From: an uncultured Burkholderiales bacterium
GTDB lineage: Bacteria; Pseudomonadota; Gammaproteobacteria; Burkholderiales; Burkholderiaceae_C
DNA: 7,575 nt
Assembly (NCBI GenBank): GCA_903953985.1
Contig: CAJBLW010000061.1
Coordinates: 1 to 7,575, forward strand
Direction of reading: 5' to 3'
Under the pieces are notes generated by a model, which was not told where the DNA came from, did no database searches, and saw only the letters and a program-made list of their open reading frames with translations. The position numbers and the translations under genes were made by a program. How positions within the stretch are numbered: position 1 is the first letter of the stretch; the number at the start of each line of letters is the position of its first letter. Below are positions 5,558 through 7,575 of this stretch, piece after piece.

Positions 5558-7039
5558 TTAAATTCGGCCGAAGTATTCACGCTTGTGAAACTCCGTCGCA
5601 TCTTCGGCCTGGGTCAAGCGTCGGTGCTCGGCCAGTTTGATGGTGCTGTAGTAATCCACCAAGGGCTGCCCCAGTGCTTGGCACAAAGCGGTATCGGTTT
5701 GCAGCGCCTGCACCGCATCGGCCAAACACGTCGGTATGGAGGCAGCGCCTGCAGCATAAGGCGTCTCAGTGGCCTCAGGTGCTTGCAGCTGCGCGTCGAC
5801 ACCATCGAGGCCCGCGTGGATTTGCGAGGCCATGTATAGATAAGGGTTGGCCGCGGGCTCGCCCAAGCGGTTCTCAATGCGGGTGGCCTTGTCGCCCGGC
5901 GCACCGATGACGCGCAGCATGGCACCCCGGTTGTCGCGCCCCCACAAAATCGACTGCGGCGCCATGGCGTTGGGCCGAAAGCGCCCGTAGCCATTGCTGG
6001 TGGACGTGCACAGGGCGGTGAGCGCCGGGGCGTGCGCCAGCAGTCCGGCCAGCCAAGACGCACCCACATCGCTGAGCACCTGCCGCGCATCCAGCGCACC
6101 GCTGCCCGGTGCTGCAGCCTCGCGCATGAACACGTTGCGGCCCGTGGCCAATTCGCAGACCGATTGGTGCAGGTGCCAGCCGCTGGACATGATGTGCTCA
6201 AACGGCGGGCGGCACATGAAGGTGGCGTGGTAACCGGCGCGGCGCAGGGCCTGGCGCGTGGCATTGCGAAACAGCACCATGTGATCAGCTGCCGTCAGTG
6301 CGTCGCTCACGTCAAACACCGCCTCCACTTGGCTGGGCCCGAGTTCGATTTCGAGAGAGATCAGCGGCAGGCCCAGCGCCTGCGCAGTGCGCTGCACAAT
6401 GCGCAGTGGTTCTTCGGACCGGTCCATCCAGCCTTCTGTCAGCAAGTTGAAGCCCGGGTGGATCAGGCTGACTTCGGGCGAAGGGCCAGGCCAGCCGGCG
6501 CGGTCCGGGTCCAGGTCTGGTCCGTGCAGCGGGTCTTTCAGGCGGTAGATGTGGAATTCGACTTCGAGCCCGCAGCGCATCAGCCAGCCGCGCTCGGCCA
6601 GGCGCTGCACGGCTTGCTGCAGCACATGGCGCGAATCGAGCGGCACGATGCGGCCGTCGGCCAAGTAGGGCTGGCACTGCAGCCAGCCGGTCTTGTCGGC
6701 CCAAGGCAGCACATGCCAGCTGGCCGGGTCGGGCATGAGCGTGAAATTGCTGGCCCCGCCAAAGCCCGGCAGGGTCTCTTCGATGCCCGACTCAAAGACC
6801 TTGAAAGCGGTGCGGTCTGAGCTGTCTTTGAGCAGCAAGGTGCTGACCATGCCGATGCCGTTGGCCAGCGCACTGCGCAGCTGCGAAGCCACGAGGGTCT
6901 TGCCGCGCACCACACCGTGCAGGTCGCACCAGCCCAGGCGGATCAGCTCGATGCCCGAGGCCTCGACCTGCCGAACCAGTTGCTCGCAAGCTGCCTGGCG
7001 TTCGCGGCTGTGCATACCGCAACGTTCAGCGAAGCTCAT
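5558..7039 (-). CDS. Glutamine-synthetase-family protein, probable gamma-glutamyl ligase of unknown substrate
   Basis: A 493-residue member of the glutamine synthetase (GS) fold, which activates a glutamate carboxylate with ATP and couples it to an amine. N-terminal beta-grasp: WCDLHGVVRGKTL (37-49), with Asp39 in the place of E. coli GS Asp50. Catalytic barrel: LEVEFHIY (158-165) with metal-binding Glu159/Glu161; IELGPSQVE (231-239) with Glu232 and Glu239; SSGWHLHQS (285-293), the counterpart of GSGMHxHxS, with His289; NGYGRFRPN (349-357) with Arg353; WGRDNRGAMLRV (366-377); and TRIENRLGEPAANPYL (386-401) with Glu389 and Arg391. The metal and nucleotide residues are kept, so it is probably active. 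The Tyr adenylylation site of GlnA is not seen, and the divergence points to a GlnA-like specialist (compare PuuA, IpuC, aniline-type ligases) rather than assimilatory GS. The ATG at 7039 overlaps the oxygenase stop by ATGA, indicating coupled translation. The frame stays open to 7354, but that part lies within the oxygenase gene. The substrate is unknown. Confidence 0.88.
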   Translation of the reverse strand: MSFAERCGMHSRERQAACEQLVRQVEASGIELIRLGWCDLHGVVRGKTLVASQLRSALANGIGMVSTLLLKDSSDRTAFKVFESGIEETLPGFGGASNFTLMPDPASWHVLPWADKTGWLQCQPYLADGRIVPLDSRHVLQQAVQRLAERGWLMRCGLEVEFHIYRLKDPLHGPDLDPDRAGWPGPSPEVSLIHPGFNLLTEGWMDRSEEPLRIVQRTAQALGLPLISLEIELGPSQVEAVFDVSDALTAADHMVLFRNATRQALRRAGYHATFMCRPPFEHIMSSGWHLHQSVCELATGRNVFMREAAAPGSGALDARQVLSDVGASWLAGLLAHAPALTALCTSTSNGYGRFRPNAMAPQSILWGRDNRGAMLRVIGAPGDKATRIENRLGEPAANPYLYMASQIHAGLDGVDAQLQAPEATETPYAAGAASIPTCLADAVQALQTDTALCQALGQPLVDYYSTIKLAEHRRLTQAEDATEFHKREYFGRI

Positions 7040-7575
7040 GCCGCGCTCGTGTCGGCAGTTGTGGGTGCATGCCCCGGCAGGACAGCATCCCACGGCGCGC
7101 CACTGCGTTTGGCATCGCAGGCTTCGCGCCACCATTGCGGCCATTGCCCGCTGGGCGCGATGCCGTCCACTGTGTCGGGCCCCACGCGCTGGCTGGCCAC
7201 GGTGTCTTGCGCAAAGCCTGGCGGCAGGCCACCGGCCTGCACCGTGTCGATGGCTTTGAGCAGCATGCGCCGGTTCGCCATGATGACTTTGTCGCTGGTA
7301 CCCAGGTGCTCGCGGGTGCGGTCTTGTATCGCGCCCATGCTCTCGCAGGCCCACTGGTCGTGCACATTGATGTCGTCCTCGCCCATACCCAGGTAGGTGC
7401 GCACCACTTGCTCTTCGGGATTAAAGCCCCAGTGGTTATGTCGGCCCGCTTTGGGGATGTAGTCGGGCAACGTGACCGAGGGCAGGCGCTGGTTGCGCAT
7501 GGCCTCTTTGTCCACCGGGCCGGCAAAGCTGGTGAACACCGAATACCAATAGGTGTGCGTGTCGTCCACTGGCAC
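7036..7575 (-). CDS. Rieske non-haem iron oxygenase alpha subunit, phthalate-dioxygenase-like (C-terminal part; start outside window)
   Basis: The visible 179 residues are the C-terminal part of the catalytic domain of an aromatic ring-hydroxylating or demethylating oxygenase; the Rieske [2Fe-2S] domain and the two iron-binding His lie beyond the right edge. Recognition rests on PVDDTHTYWYS (visible 2-12), the segment DINVHDQWACESMGAIQDR (68-86), EHLGTSD (88-94) and the following helix KVIMANRRML (95-104). This is the typical tail of the phthalate 4,5-dioxygenase oxygenase family, where the family reads QDxxVQESMGxIxDRTxEHLGxSD. Asp73 (codon 7359-7357) is the probable third ligand of the mononuclear iron. 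The first visible codon, GTG, is internal rather than a start. The last 60 residues or so are Trp/Ala/Pro-rich and less typical. The stop overlaps the start of the GS-like gene by ATGA. The substrate cannot be read from this part. Confidence 0.88.
   Translation of the reverse strand: MPVDDTHTYWYSVFTSFAGPVDKEAMRNQRLPSVTLPDYIPKAGRHNHWGFNPEEQVVRTYLGMGEDDINVHDQWACESMGAIQDRTREHLGTSDKVIMANRRMLLKAIDTVQAGGLPPGFAQDTVASQRVGPDTVDGIAPSGQWPQWWREACDAKRSGAPWDAVLPGHAPTTADTSAA

Noticed and set aside
7040..7354. 105-codon upstream extension of the GS-like frame
   Set aside because: It overlaps the well-recognised oxygenase tail in another frame, shows no family similarity, and the ATG at 7039 gives a normal GS-family N-terminus.

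Overview
The window looks like a chromosomal piece of a GC-rich betaproteobacterium, most likely Burkholderiales and probably Comamonadaceae-like. This rests on the style of the housekeeping proteins (NrdA, AmpD, Ffh), on a small PP0621-type protein behind a CcsA/YpjD-like protein, and on codon use. I could not run a taxonomic search. No phage, IS, CRISPR, rRNA or tRNA feature was seen.

Layout. (1) 1-1607, minus: the first 535 codons of class Ia ribonucleotide reductase alpha subunit nrdA, running off the left edge. Its upstream region has a good sigma70-type promoter (TTGTCA, 17 bp, TATAGT) and two 16-bp NrdR-box-like palindromes exactly 32 bp apart, one on the -10 and one just upstream of the -35. 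(2) 1736-2007: a gene-free stretch rich in inverted and direct repeats, including a likely terminator for the minus-strand operon to its right, and an AT-rich palindromic tract. (3) 2008-3722, minus: ypjD/ccsA-like membrane protein, a PP0621-type small membrane protein (ATGA overlap) and ampD (recycling amidase). (4) 3800-5185, plus: ffh, the signal recognition particle GTPase, divergent from ypjD. (5) 5187-7575, minus: a putidaredoxin/adrenodoxin-type [2Fe-2S] ferredoxin, a glutamine-synthetase-family ligase, and the C-terminal part of a phthalate-type Rieske oxygenase that runs off the right edge.

The housekeeping part (nrdA, ampD, ypjD, ffh) is ordinary in content. The part most worth following is the right end. 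There an oxygenase, a GS-like ligase (ATGA overlap) and a ferredoxin lie head to tail on one strand. This suggests a catabolic unit in which an amine or carboxylate might be gamma-glutamylated and oxidised, with the ferredoxin as a possible electron donor. The substrate cannot be read from the sequence.
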